Shown here one piece after another: positions 33,900-51,729 of a stretch of 64,000 nt of DNA. Source of the stretch: Cristatella mucedo. Taxonomy: Eukaryota; Bryozoa; Phylactolaemata; Cristatellidae. Made by a program: the position numbers and the translations under genes. The stretch covers positions 470,001 through 534,000 of the forward strand of contig WPIO01000101.1 in assembly GCA_009760855.2 (NCBI GenBank), read 5' to 3'. Positions within the stretch are counted from its first letter, which is position 1, and each line of letters starts with the position of its first letter. A model generated the notes under the pieces. That model searched no databases, was not told the DNA's origin, and saw nothing but the letters and a program-made list of their open reading frames with translations.

Positions 33900-36257
33900 C
33901 CGAAGGTGCTCCCAAGGCTGCAGTGTGTGCTAGTACGCGGAATGCCGGACACCTGTAGCTGCTGCGGTAACCGAGTGGCACAATCGAGATCGCTGTAAGG
34001 CATGCTAGATCTCGGCGGGTCTACCTCCTGCTGCACTGCCTTAAAGATATCTGGCGCTTCGTAGCTGCCCCCTCTCGACCGTGACAATTTCCATTTGCTG
34101 AGGTAGAAACTCGATTTTGTCATTAGCGAGCAAAATGTTAGGAATTTGAGCGGTGCACTCTACGGTGTACGATAATCATAAATCTGTAATACGTAATCGC
34201 TGTTCGCTCTTCGCACGACCACTGATTTTTAGTGGCTCTTGGTAGATTGATAGTGGTGCCGTGTGCCTAACGATCTAGACAGCATCGTGTCATCGGTCCC
34301 ACGTGCATGGATTTCTTTTTGAGCTACGGTGTTTTTCGGGCCAGACAAACTTGGATCATTGCTGTAGATGTCTCTTCGGTCTTGACTTCGTCATTCTATG
34401 ACACTTGATTAATGTTATCGTCATGCGGAACAGCCATTAGCGACTTGAGTGGTCAGATACTGACTGGCTGAATTAGGCGAAACAGCTACATTGATTCCTT
34501 TACTCAACGAGTTGATCAGAGGTTTCGCAGCGGCCAGGACGGGTTACCTGCTTGGCCAAGGTTAACGGGCACTTGTTCATTCACAGTACTCTGTGATGCC
34601 CAGTTTCAGCACAGACCTGTCGCAGCTATGACAGCTATAGAACTGTCACAGCTGTCATCTGCTTTCGCTAGGCTTCCGTGGTGCAAAATCAGAAGGTGTC
34701 ATTTAGCTCGACACTTTTAGTTGACTCACGAGGAGTCACGCCTTTGAATTTCACTAAACCTTGGATGGTGTGATGAGCACATAACAAAAATAGGCTCGCG
34801 AGGGCAAGGCGATGAAGAGCGCATGATAATGCATGGTGGGTAACGATTAAAGTAACCATTGGCTAATATCGTTGGCCGCAGGTCCCGATTGCACATGCAT
34901 GGATGACACCGAAGTCGCTCCATCGCTTGAGATCTAGGGTCAATGCATCCGGCAATGGAAAACCAGCGATTCTTGGGCAATGACAGATTAGAAAAAACAT
35001 TGTGAACATTACGAAAAAAAAATGAGGCTTAATTAAACCTGTTCCTGACAGCTGTTAGCACTTCAAAAAAAATGTCGGCCATCGAAGAAGTGCTAAAGAC
35101 TGTCTACTCCAGGTTCGAAGCTGAAAGCACACCCTCGTCCCGGGAATTCCTAGAGTGAAGTCGAGCTTATGTCGAGGGAGCCGATCACGAGCCCTGCTCG
35201 ATCACTCTGCTCGACGCACGGACGTGGGGGATGCAAAGACTCTGGACGATTGGAGACCGTAAATGTAGTGCAATACGATCCTGCGTTTGCAGATAACTCA
35301 CGGCATCAGCAATTCCCACCATGTCCCCAGCTATCCCCCACCCATGTCCCCCTGCAGTCACCTCACCGGCATCACTCCCAGCAGTCCCCTATCATAGCGT
35401 AACATTTTCTTTGCGCCCTCCATAGCCGGTCAGACCTGCATACGAAACAAGCTTTGGGCATGAGCATGGTCTGCAAAACAGGCTCAGGAATCTGCTGACA
35501 GGAATCTAAACAGCGTTGGCTTTAGTGCTCTGGCAAGTTATAAATATAAAATAACACAACCTGCTTCCCACTGCCTTGCGGGCAGCCGGCCAGTGGTATG
35601 TCGTGTTATCTGAGACTCTGGGGAAGCTGCTAACAGCAACATGTCAGCTTGATGTTTGTTCCTCTGTGTGTCAGGCACCTTGCTCTACAGCTGCCTGGTC
35701 GGTTTCAAAAGCAGCCTTGAGTCATTGAAGCTGCTGCATGTAGGTATCGCTAGCGTGCCTGCTGCTGAGATGAGTTGCCGTGCTGTTGACTTACTGTTGA
35801 CTCACTATGGCTGCTGCTGCCCGGGCAAATGTAGTCTGATGCCCTTCCGGGTACTGTGAAACCATTTGGCCATCTGCAGCAATTCGGCCATGTTCTCAAT
35901 CCCTAAAAGTAAATTCGGGATTAATAATTCAAATTGCTCACAGCATCCTTTTAAGTTAACCTTGACTGGCTGGTCGATAAAGAAGATGCCAGATATGAGT
36001 CCGACCACTGCTTTACTTGCAACCACCTCTATAGGCCACACGTGCATTCAGCCAAGAGTGTATTGCTAAGCGTGTGGCAGCAGCAGCAGACGGCTCGTGG
36101 GAGTAATCCCTACGTGCCTAGACCATCTCCTCCATCCGGGCGGTACACCTCAGGCGTAATGGTTGCAGCTTGGCCTGGCCTTATGTTACATTTAGAAACA
36201 TTTAAACTAATCAGGCAGTATGCAGGAATCCCGCTCGGGAAAGAAGTCCGGGTTAAT
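33900..36257. other. Intron 1 interior, no exon recognised
   Basis: Lies between the two E-protein exons. A 28-codon frame from ATG 35,072 (MSAIEEVLKTVYSRFEAE) looks protein-like but ends in a stop, has no splice context and matches nothing I know. Nothing else was recognised. Confidence 0.45.
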
Positions 36258-36330
36258 ATAATATTAATTATAATAATAATAAATTTGTATAGCACTCTCA
36301 GAAAACCGAATCGCTCTCTAAGCACTTTAC
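36258..36330 (-). mobile_element. LINE-type 3' tail module
   Basis: On the minus strand: GTAAAGTGCTTAGAGAGCG, GAGAGTGCTATACAAATTT, then a TATTATTATTATAATTA tail. Same module as at 32,391 and 39,178. Confidence 0.8.
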
Positions 36331-36517
36331 AATTGCTGCATATACAGCATTACCAAATGATAGGTGATAACAGCCGCAAGCAGCAGGCGTAGTGCAAGCT
36401 TACTAGTTACACGCACGCACAAAAAGGACGAATCACGAAGACTCACCAAATGCTGTAAACAGGTGCATTTTAGAGAAGCAGTGCTGGGGCTCGGGTAAGA
36501 ATTCCATCGCGGGTGGT

Positions 36518-36525
<8 letters not shown>

Positions 36526-36566
<41 letters not shown>
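36526..36566 (+). repeat. (GA)n microsatellite
   Basis: Pure GA run of about 44 bases, flanked by GGGGAGGGGGGA. Confidence 0.97.
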
Positions 36567-36567
<1 letters not shown>

Positions 36568-36811
36568 AATCCATCGCTGGGGAGGGGGGAAGCAGTCCAT
36601 CGTGGATGGAAAGCAGTCCATTAGGCGACCGGTCCCCCTTGGACAGGCCCAAAGGGGGTGGCACACCGAGCGTCCTTAAGCCTTCTTGATTGGCTGCCTG
36701 TGGTCTAGACTGCTAGTTCTAGCCTCCCCTCCCACCGTATCTCAACTCAGGCTGCCGGGATGGTGCTGCTGCTGCTGCTGTTTCGCCCAGCTGCCGATCC
36801 GAACGAACTGA

Positions 36812-36943
36812 GGGGGGCTTGCAACTTGCGATCAGCTCATGCTCAGGCCTCAGTGCACAGGTGCCAGGACTGCTGACGGGGGGGGGGGGTTGCAGCTTGC
36901 GATTAGCTCATGCTCAGGCCTCAGTGCACAGGTGCCAGGACTG
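36812..36943 (+). repeat. 70-bp tandem duplication with a G run
   Basis: Two copies of a block containing TTGCGATCAGCTCATGCTCA and CAGTGCACAGGTGCCAGGAC at a 70-base period, differing at a few positions. The second copy starts with an 11-G run (36,878-36,888) where the first has six G. Confidence 0.93.
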
Positions 36944-36949
36944 CCGCTT

Positions 36950-39177
36950 CGCAGCCTCCGAACGTCACCCAGTGTCACGCAGTGGGAATTGTTAGGCTCG
37001 CAGGCGCTCGACTCTGAGGGCAGCATTTTTGAAAAGGTGGGCTGAAGGCCGCCCGGCTATTTTGCTGGGTACCACGAGGCAAACTTGAGCTATTCTCAGG
37101 CGAAAATTCGGGTCGGGTAGCAGGCCAGGCCAGCAGCAAAGGCCGCCCAGCAAGAGCAGCCAATGCGATGATGCCGATGTCTCTGTGCGGTACTAGCTGC
37201 TTCCTGCAATACGGAAGAACATGTGACAGACTCGAGTCGAGTTTGTCTAGCTCTGAGCAATTCGGAAATTTCCGGGAAAATTCGTAAATTAGATTCTTGA
37301 GGGGAAGTGCCAACGGATAGGCAAGGTGAGATTTAAAACAGTAGACATCCTCTTTCACTTCTCTAACACTCGCTGAAGTGCAGCTTGTCTCTTTAATTCG
37401 ACCTCGTTATCGTATATGGGCTGCTTGCAACGCAGTTAAAACTACTTGGCCATGTATATTGACGGATAGCAGTTCGGTCTATGCACGACCAGCTCAATGA
37501 TGTGTGATGAGGCAAGTTAGTCCGACCCTGTATAATAACCAGTGCTAACCCACTAGCAGTGTGACATTGCAAAGCACCAAGGAGAAAGTGATGACAACTG
37601 GCCACCCGTATCGTCTTCAGCCACCGAAGTAATACGATCGACGTACCGCTGAAATAATGGCAATAAATCGCCAAATGCTTCTGTGATGAACCTTTCGGCA
37701 AAGAGGTTATCCGGTTCCCGGTTCCTGGTTCCAGCGCCAGACAGCCGGTGCCTGGTTGTTCCTGGCCGTCCCAAAAGACTAATCATTATCTCCCAAAACC
37801 TCATGTGTGAGTTAGTTACCTTAATGGCTACTCCAGCAACTACACTTTCTAAAACATGAACAAAGCTGCCCTGCCTGAATGTTGCCTTTCATTGAACAAT
37901 TCAGCGACTGCTCTTAAGATGTGAGGTCAAGCTGACCACAAAGCTGCCATAAGTTCAGGGGTCTCCGACCCGAATCTCGAAGACCGCCAGACAGATAGAA
38001 TCTTCAGAGATCTGTTTCTCTTTTCTTGCATGTGGCTCACCAGCCTTTCTGAGAGGCAAGCCACCAAGCCAACATTAGTCACAACGGAAGGCCCGGATCC
38101 TTGAATTTTTTCAGTAGGGCATAATCGCAATTGGCAAGATTCTGCAGCTTTGAACTGAAAGGACTTTTGCTCAGGTTCCGCCGCGATGCCGCGCTATATA
38201 GAGCTCGCTGGCAGGAACAGTTTCAAATTGGGTTCTTCAGGTTGCAAGCTACAGGTTTAGGTCACAGAGCTGCTGTCAAGCAGTTATCCTGCAGGGCTAA
38301 GTTTTTGGAAGGTACATGTTCAAGGAATTCCGCAGGTGGTGAATATTAGAAAGATTGCAGCCCCAAACCAAAGAGACCTGACGCAGAATTGAAGGGTGCC
38401 GAAGGGTCAAGGTCACGTTGACGACCCAGCGAAACCATTGGCTCGGTTTGACATCCGACCTGTACAGACGGTCTGCCACCGAAACCATGGCAGTAGCCTC
38501 CAGAAAAGTGACTCCGGATGTGCGCATCGAAGGCGCCGCTACGCCCGTAAGGCCATTTAGCTTCTCTAAGAGGTGCTGCTATCTACTTATCCGAAAGCCT
38601 GAAGCTTGACCTCGAAGGCAAGCCATCCGGAAGAGCCGGTACGTTCATCCGGAGGGCTCGACTAAGGCTGCACTGCCCTCCGGGCGGCGTACTTGGCCAG
38701 ATGCAAAACAAGTTGACTTCGAGGTCTCCCTTCGGATGAGCAACTTACGGCTGAAAATTGCAGCCACGGAGGGCTCCTTAGTTAGCCTGCCCTCTCTGCC
38801 CCTGCCATACCCATCCCATTTTGGAGCGCGCTGGGAGCTCAGCCTCATTCCGGGCAGCCGCCCGGAAGTGAGGCTGAGCTAGGCAGTACAGAGCAATCGA
38901 TTGCCTCGATTTCGTGAGTCCGAAATCACGGGCTGCTCTTGAGATGATAAACTCTTGGGCACCACTAAGAAAAAAATCGGTAGCCTCCCTGCAAACAGGA
39001 CGACGGCCGCCTTCTGGAAATCGACCCGTCAGCATGCTTGCTAGCTGAAGGTGGCTGTCTGCTCCAGCAAGGCCTTGCATGTGGGAGCACCTACAGGCTT
39101 TGGGTGCTGCACTTTCAGGCTGCCATCCGAAGGGCTCGGAGGCTATGGGAAGGGCTGGGAGGGGGCTTAAGCCATCA
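36950..39177. other. Intron 1 interior, no exon recognised
   Basis: No exon or repeat family recognised. An extended nuclear-receptor half-site TCAAGGTCA is present at 38,407-38,415. Confidence 0.45.
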
Positions 39178-39245
39178 AATAATAACAAATCATTTGTATA
39201 GCACCATAAGAGAACCAAGGCTCGTTCTGGGCACTTAACAAATGC
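39178..39245 (-). mobile_element. LINE-type 3' tail module
   Basis: On the minus strand: AAGTGCCCAGAACGAGCC, GGTTCTCTTATGGTGCTATA, then TTGTTATTATT. Body missing. Confidence 0.75.
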
Positions 39246-42200
39246 TGGAAAGGAAGCATGTCAAAACGAGCACATTAATTACAACGTTCGCTTTGCGATG
39301 TAACTGCAAGCCCTGGCCTCGTGCCTAGGGGTATGACTCCCACTCAACATTTCTTTTAAACCGTCTAGGTCATCGACTCACGGTTCGCCTGGACTGCCAA
39401 GTTCAGCGACTCCTGCCGGGGAAAGGGATATCGGCGGTATTGCTTGTTGTATGCACTGGTCAGTTATACTACAGTGGCCGTTGGCCGTCTGCTAAAAAGA
39501 CGTTTCTCAGCTTCTTCCGAAATAGCCTTGGAATCACAGCTCCAGCTCAATGTCGGGCACCGCCCTCCCCAACCCAACTCACCCGTAGTCCACGGATCCT
39601 TTCTAACTGGTCATGCAACGCATGCATCAGTGTAATGAGGACTTTGCCACCGAGATGCTCTATTACCTATGCCACAGTAGCCAAACGTAGAAAGGACGAG
39701 CGGGCGTGTCGAGGGCCAGGCTTCCCGACACTCCTCTCTGGGTCTTAGCAGAGCCGTCACGTGGCCGTCAGATCCTTTTAAGGGTCAGGAGGTCAGGATG
39801 AGGTGCCTCCTTTCCATACTCCAGTGATGTAGTGCACGACCACTGCCTAGTTGGTCTTAGCTGCTTGCACTCCTTTCATTGCCGCATCGGGTCTTCAGCC
39901 TGCAGCGCCTGCGGATACTTGCACTCCTCGGCGGGAGCCGAGTCGTCGGCTCGAGTCCTGCGAGCCGCTCAGGCTTGCTAGTCTGCTTGCTATCGAAAAG
40001 AGAGGGTGGCGCATCTATTTTTTACTTGCCCTTTTTTACATTTTACTTTTGAAATGGATTATAAATCCAGCCGGCCTGCCCAACGGGCATTCAGCCAACT
40101 GAATGCTCTGGTCTTCCCCCTCCCCGGCGAGATCGTCACAAAGCCACCGGTTTCTCTCAGCCACGCCACGCCATGCGGCTTGTGCTGGGACTGTTCGCAC
40201 CCATGGCAGGCAATCACTTTGCGGCTGCTTTTACGGCAGCTCAACGTAGCTCTCTCTCTCTCTCTCCTCTCTCTGTCTCTCTCTCTTTCTCTCTCTTCCC
40301 CTCTCTCTCTCCATCTCTTTCCGGGAAGAATGCTTCGACGAACAGAGCAGATACGTGAGATACAGACACGATTCTAGGTTGAATACCTCCTTCCCTGCCT
40401 CCTGATGTATGGACGCAGATGCTACGCAGGACATCCGACTGCATCCCAGAATACTTCTCTTCCCGTATCAGCCCTATGCGGCAGGGACCAGCAGCAGCAG
40501 CTCTGGCACAGCTAGCCGCTGCCTAGCCGAGCAAGAGCTGCCGACGGCTGCACCTGGCTTATTCCGGATGATTTCTCTCACGGTCGGTCAGTCAGTCACC
40601 GGTAGCTGGCTAGTCAAATGTCACTGCCATTCATTACCGGGGGGGGGGAAGGGGGCAGTCAGTCTTCTCGTGAACCCAGCTGCTCTTGACCGATTGCCCC
40701 TCTGCTCTTTTCGCTTACTATAGATCTGCCTGCCGCCTGACTTCCGCTTCTGTCGCCGTGTTTCATGCCTGTCGGAAGGAGCAGACGCAGTTGTGCCATG
40801 CACCGGCTCGTCTGTCACGACCAGTGCCTTGCGAGTTCGAGAAGCTTTAGGGATGGAGAGAGGGTGACAGAGTGGGAGGGGAGGGAAAGGGAGAGGGAGC
40901 AAGAAAGGAGGATGCTTAGCTTTACACAGACGAGTTCCGACTCTTTCCCTGCGCCAGGCTAGCAGCCACTCTGTCGCTGGCAGGCAAGCCATGTGAGCTA
41001 CAGAGCAGAACGAATCACCGATTACTATTTTAGAAACGCAAATTCCCCAAATACTTGCATGCTTGGACCTTGCCCGATCATAGAGTTTCTTATTTCTATG
41101 TACACTGCTGTAGGTAGAGCAAACTTTTTGATATGGATTCTCCGTGTTAGTTTTTTATGTATTTTTATTGTTTTTTTCTATCAGTTACACACATCTGTGC
41201 GGCCACGAGCATACATTGTAAGCCTATGAGCACATGCAAAGCTTGCACAATATATAATGTGCTCAGAGAGTGCAAATTTTTAAGAACGACTGAATTGGTT
41301 AAGGTGTGCACCATGCTGAGCCAACTGCCAGACTTATGTAGTACTAACTAACACAACAAACATGGCATTATCTTGACATGGGAAGAGTAAGTCTAGCTGG
41401 CCAAATGAGTTTTCTCCCTCCTTCCGGTGCTGAAGGCAAAGGGTCGCAGCAACGTCCCAATTGTAGCCACGAGTGTCCTCCTTACGACTTATGCTCTCGG
41501 GGGTACGCCAGGCTGAGGTTCAACTACGAAATCGATTGGACACGTGGCAATTAATTAAAAAAATGCCACGAGCCACGCCGAGGCTGGATCGCTGAGCAAT
41601 CGAGCTATCGATCGATTCAGTCGTATTCGATAGTCATGTGCTTTCTCCGAACATTTCAGTCAGGCTTGCATATAGCGTAAATCTATTTTTACATAGAGAC
41701 TAGTTTCAATGGCGTGTCTACTGCTGGATCGTACCGTGTTTCAAAAGCCAGTACGAAAGCACGAATGCCTGTAATCAGCCCTGGAAACTGGAGCAGGGGA
41801 TGCATGTTGTGTTGCTTGTATTCTATTGGTCTACTACATCTTGCGTTGTTTTTATTCTCTTTGCCTCTGATATCTTGAATGGAGCGGTTCTTACATCCAA
41901 CCTGAGGTAGCTAGGCACTACTGCAGTCGACACCTGCAGGCTCTGGCAAATCGATTGGCGAATTCGCATTCGAGCCGTGTCTTCGAATGGATTTGTAAGG
42001 GAATCTCGAGAAAAGTTAAAAGTTACTCCGGACTCGACGCACACACTTTTCCCTGACGGCTGCGGGAGAAAGTGCTGGCAGGCTCCTCGCTAGATCGCTC
42101 TTGCCAGTACGGCTGCTGCAGGCAGGCGGCACGCTTCCGACTCACCGATTTGGTCTACTCTACTCAGAGACCGGAAGGCGGCTCAGCCTCGGGCCGACCT

Positions 42201-42720
42201 GCCGGCCTTTAGAGGGAGGACGAGAGGAGAGTCCACTGGAGCTCCGATGATTAATGGCCGACAGTTTTGCTGCCGTCGCTGGCAGCTGCTTAAATAGTTT
42301 AATTCATCGCAGGCAGCTTGCGGCTGTGGCAATAGCCCATTCCGCCTATACATCACCGGTCGAAGCTGCTAAACCACTCAGGCAGATGACTTGAGCAGGC
42401 ACAGTCGTCGTCGGCTGCCTGGGCTTCTGCCCGGGCAGCTGCCCCAGGCAGCGAGACTGCAGTTAGCCTGCAGTGCTACCGCATGCCGCCCACCCTCTCC
42501 CTGCCACCGCCAGACCACCACCGGCCAAACTCAGGGGGGGCGTGGGAGACGTTAAGAGGCTAGAGGTTCAGCATTGCCTGCCTCTGGCTGCTTCTTAACC
42601 CCTCCACCCTAGCGGGTGCTCAACCCCCTTGCCATACAACCTAGGCGTGTAAAGGCCAGGCCCCAGCACTCCTGAGAGAGAAGCCCTTACTCAGATGCCT
42701 GCTTTTGAGGCACCTGGCAG
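39246..42720. other. Intron 1 interior, no exon recognised
   Basis: Contains an imperfect CT tract (about 40,249-40,312), a nine-G run near 40,641, and an AT-rich part at 41,030-41,360. No coding exon recognised. Confidence 0.45.
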
Positions 42721-42721
42721 G

Positions 42722-42818
42722 TGACAGGGTGGAGGCAGGGAAAGGAGGCAGGGAAAGGAGGCAGGGAAAGGAGGCAGGGAAAGGAGGCAGGGGAAGGAGG
42801 CAGGGGAAGGAGGCAGGG
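42722..42818 (+). repeat. 13-bp minisatellite (AGGCAGGGAAAGG)x7
   Basis: Seven purine-rich units. The first four carry GGGAAAGG and the later ones GGGGAAGG, again a block-wise change along the array. It ends about 200 bases before exon 2 of the E-protein gene. Confidence 0.95.
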
Positions 42819-43024
42819 TGCGAGCCTCTAACCTGGGCGGCACCCTGCCGATGCAAGAGCTTCAAAAGTATCAGCCGTCAGGCCCGGCCCCCCTTGTGCT
42901 TTCTGCCATCGGCTGCCTGTCACTCTTTCACACACGCCATCGTCTGCTACCGCTGCCTCGAGATCATTCGCACGGCTTGACCCGCACGATCGCTCAACCT
43001 AGCCATGTCTCTTGTTCCTTGCAG

Positions 43025-43094
43025 ATATTCACCCTGCCAATAGGAGGCAGCAGTGGCAAAGCCGGTGCCGCGGACGCTCAGTACAACTACAGAG
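43025..43094 (+). CDS. da/TCF12-like: E-protein (class I bHLH) second coding exon
   Basis: A strong acceptor (TGTCTCTTGTTCCTTGCAG, 43,006-43,024), with a branch-point-like CTCAAC 30 bases upstream, opens a 70-nt exon. It ends at AGAG before a GTACGC donor. In phase 0, as left by exon 1, it reads IFTLPIGGSSGKAGAADAQ and then YNYR plus one base. This lines up with MFSPPV..SSGK..G that directly follows DLLDFSA in TCF4/TCF12, and the phase-1 end and near-70-nt size agree with the vertebrate exon as I remember it. The Met-to-Ile and Ser-Pro-to-Thr-Leu changes show distance from vertebrate sequences. The donor is weaker than that of exon 1. The next exon (the Gly/Ser-rich linker) was not found. Confidence 0.8.
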
Positions 43095-43196
43095 GTACGC
43101 TGCTGCTGGACAGTACGCTAGCTCGTTCTCTCTGTCACTCTTCCGGAAAGCAATCTTCACAGCAGCACACCCCTATCCCTCTCCAAAGTCCTGTCA

Positions 43197-49199
<6,003 letters not shown>

Positions 49200-49268
49200 A
49201 CTAGAATAACTGTAAGATTCACTTTTATAGCTCCTCAAGAGAACTGTATCTCCACCCTGACGCTTTAC
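49200..49268 (-). mobile_element. LINE-type 3' tail module (weak)
   Basis: On the minus strand: GTAAAGCGTCAGGGTGGAG, then AGTTCTCTTGAGGAGCTATA. Same spacing as the other tails, but without a clear (ATT)n run. Confidence 0.55.
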
Positions 49269-49269
49269 A

Positions 49270-50171
49270 TATGCCGGAGGGCTCGACGTTAGTCATTTCA
49301 GGGGAGCACCCCTTGGCCAAACCAGATTGGCGATACACAACGTACATAGTACTATATCCCTTGTTTGGTGTATATCTATAGTATTTAGGACATGCTTGCT
49401 TGTACCTAGCTTGATAGGCGACCAGCAGCAGCAGGTTAAGGAATGCAACGTGCATTGATAACGACTAAGGCTTTTCCTGACCACAGTAACCAGCGGTGAA
49501 TCCCTGACGTGTTCCTTATATTGCCAGACTGTGGCACTTTCTCTGATACTCATGCTCGAGCACATCGCAGAGTGAGTGAGGATTTCTACAGTTGTGTTCC
49601 CACCGAAGCATTTTCGCCCACAGCTTCCGGGAAACCGGTATAGAGCCGTTGCTGCCCCTGCTGTCCATGAACAGTCCGAATAGTATGCAGCCCTGAAGTC
49701 TTCTAGCACGACTTGCATAGCCAGAGCACCTCCCCATCTGTTGGGTCCTCGAAGGCGAGAGCGATGCAGCGTTCGGAAGATTTGCGTAAATGTTGGCCTT
49801 TTTGAGATGATCACCATACATCTAACAAGCGTTTGCTTTCAGATATGGTGGCAGAACTTTTTAAAATGAGATAAATCGTAAATAATCGTAAGTAAATCGC
49901 TCGATGGTGGTGCAGTTAGATCATAGATATATTGATTATTGATTAGCATAGAGGATCTCCATATTAACCACTTCGTGATGGGTCAAACGTGTTCTCCACA
50001 AGTTCAGTCGTGGTGCACTCTAGGCTGTGGGCCTGATCGCCTGATCGAGTTAAATTAGTAAAAGATCGTCATGCTATAGAATTCAACGGTGAACAGTAGC
50101 AAGCCCCCCTTTGTACTCGCGACTTTCTTTGAGAAGTTGCAACGGGTTATGCTAAGACAGCCTAATGAGAA
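49270..50171. other. No gene recognised
   Basis: The 174-aa minus-strand frame (49,293-49,817) shows no family motif and overlaps a different frame on the same strand. Confidence 0.4.
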
Positions 50172-50236
50172 TACAAGTTGGCTCTTTATATAGCACCCTA
50201 AGAGAACTTAATCTCTATCTAGGCACTTTGGAACTC
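50172..50236 (-). mobile_element. LINE-type 3' tail module
   Basis: On the minus strand: AAGTGCCTAGATAGAGATTA, AGTTCTCTTAGGGTGCTATA. A clear match to the module. The tail of A/T repeats is lost. Confidence 0.7.
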
Positions 50237-51072
50237 GAAGCAAGAGTATCAATAACCAAGGATTAGTGATATTCATGGTACCAATCTCGCAGAAGCAAGC
50301 AATTATCATGCTTCGGCCTGCTTGCTAAAGCAGACGTGGAGACATTCATGGCCACCTCTGGCAAGTAACGAATGTGCACTGGTACCGAATCATGCACGGT
50401 ACCCAGACCAAATACAGCGGAAGAGCAGACAAGTTCACTGGGGCGAAGGTAATGCTGACCGGAGCAGGTGCGCCTTCGGCTGTGACGAAAAGAATGCATG
50501 GCCATCGCATTGACAGCAGCCGAAAGCGAGTTCCAGACTTTTGGTGCATACAAACTGAAGGCTCGATCACCAAAGATTTATTTTAATGCATAGGGACAAA
50601 TCCTGAAGATTCTGCGATGACTAGAAGCTGAGTTGCAGGTGGTTGGTGAGCACACAGGAAGAGCAAGGAGGTCGAATAGGTAGGCTGCAGGTGCTAGCGA
50701 GCCAACTTACCTGTTCTCCAGACTGGTGATCTTGAAATCGGTTCAATTGGACTGGTCCATTACATGTTAGAAGTCCTTTCGTCACTGCAAAAGTCCTGGT
50801 ATAGTTTCTGAAGTAGGTCAATCTTCCAGATCAAGGTGGCAGTGTGAGAACCTATATTCCCAAGGAGCGCGACTCCATTGATGCAGCATTGGGTCTGACA
50901 CCTACTGGTATGCAACGATGCCTTCTGAAATCATCGGTTCATTAACATAATCTTCATTGATTAGGTACCAAAAATTCGCATATAGCCAGCTGCATCGGAC
51001 CAGAATCTCATACAAAAGAAATCCATTAGAGGAATGCCAGCACGTGCTGCCTCCAGCTGTGTCACTGTCACT

Positions 51073-51222
51073 TCCTTCAGTGCCTGTTCCTCCAGCGTCT
51101 GTTCCTCCAGCGTCTGTTCCACCAGCGTCTGTTCCACCAGCGTCTGTTTCACCAGCGTCTGTTTCTCCGGTGTCTGTTCCTCTAGTGTATGTTCCTTCAA
51201 AGTCTGTTCCTCCGGCGTATGT
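51073..51222 (+). repeat. 15-bp minisatellite (GTTCCTCCAGCGTCT)x10
   Basis: About ten units of 15 bases, progressively diverged towards the 3' end. Frames read (VPPAS)n on the plus strand and (EEQTL)n or (GGTDA)n on the minus strand. Confidence 0.95.
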
Positions 51223-51555
51223 CTCAGTTCTCCTTTTCTGTATATTTGGAAAGTACCTTTTCCTCCCAATCGCATTTAGCACTCAATATTGAAGCAGCTG
51301 GTCACCGCTGATCACTCTTGCCTACCTAGTCTGGTTTGAGCAGTGCGTGTAGTGCGTGAGCAGCGTGCTGTAGTGTGCACTAAGCTACTGGTCGGCGGCA
51401 GCTTTTCGGCCAACTTTCTAATGCTTGCTTGCAGTTTAGCAATGGGCCGGAAGGATCTGGCCGTTCGACGGAGGAGCTAGTCATCGGATGGTATCTCGAG
51501 ACACGGCGCCCTTCTACCTTTTGAGAAATATGTTGGTTCCTTTGTTGCCGCATTG

Positions 51556-51728
51556 TTAATATTAATATTATTATCTGATTTAGCAGCCTAGTTAGTATAG
51601 CGGCAGAAGAGCCTTGACCACCGCCATCACCCCCCCTGGCAGTTGGCAATAAGGGATCGCCCACTGCTGAATTCGAACCCACGACCTCTGTCGTTAAGAG
51701 CGATACCTCCTGGGCTATCAAGGCCCTT
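51556..51728 (-). mobile_element. SINE-1 copy 4 (tRNA-derived SINE)
   Basis: Best-preserved pol III promoter of the family. On the minus strand it has A box TAGCCCAGGAGG, B box GGTTCGAATTC, body GTGGGCGATCCC, 3' block CTATACTAACTAGGCTG and CTAAATCAG, then a tail of AATAATATTAATATT. The tail resembles the ATT tail of the LINEs, hinting at LINE-driven retroposition. Confidence 0.9.
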
Positions 51729-51729
51729 G

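Noticed and set aside
35072..35402. Short protein-like frames (28 and 77 codons) in intron 1, tested as an alternative first exon
   Set aside because: Both end in stops without donors in frame and do not match alternative E-protein N-termini that I know.
49293..49817. 174-aa minus-strand frame
   Set aside because: No recognisable domain, no splice context, and a second competing frame on the same strand.
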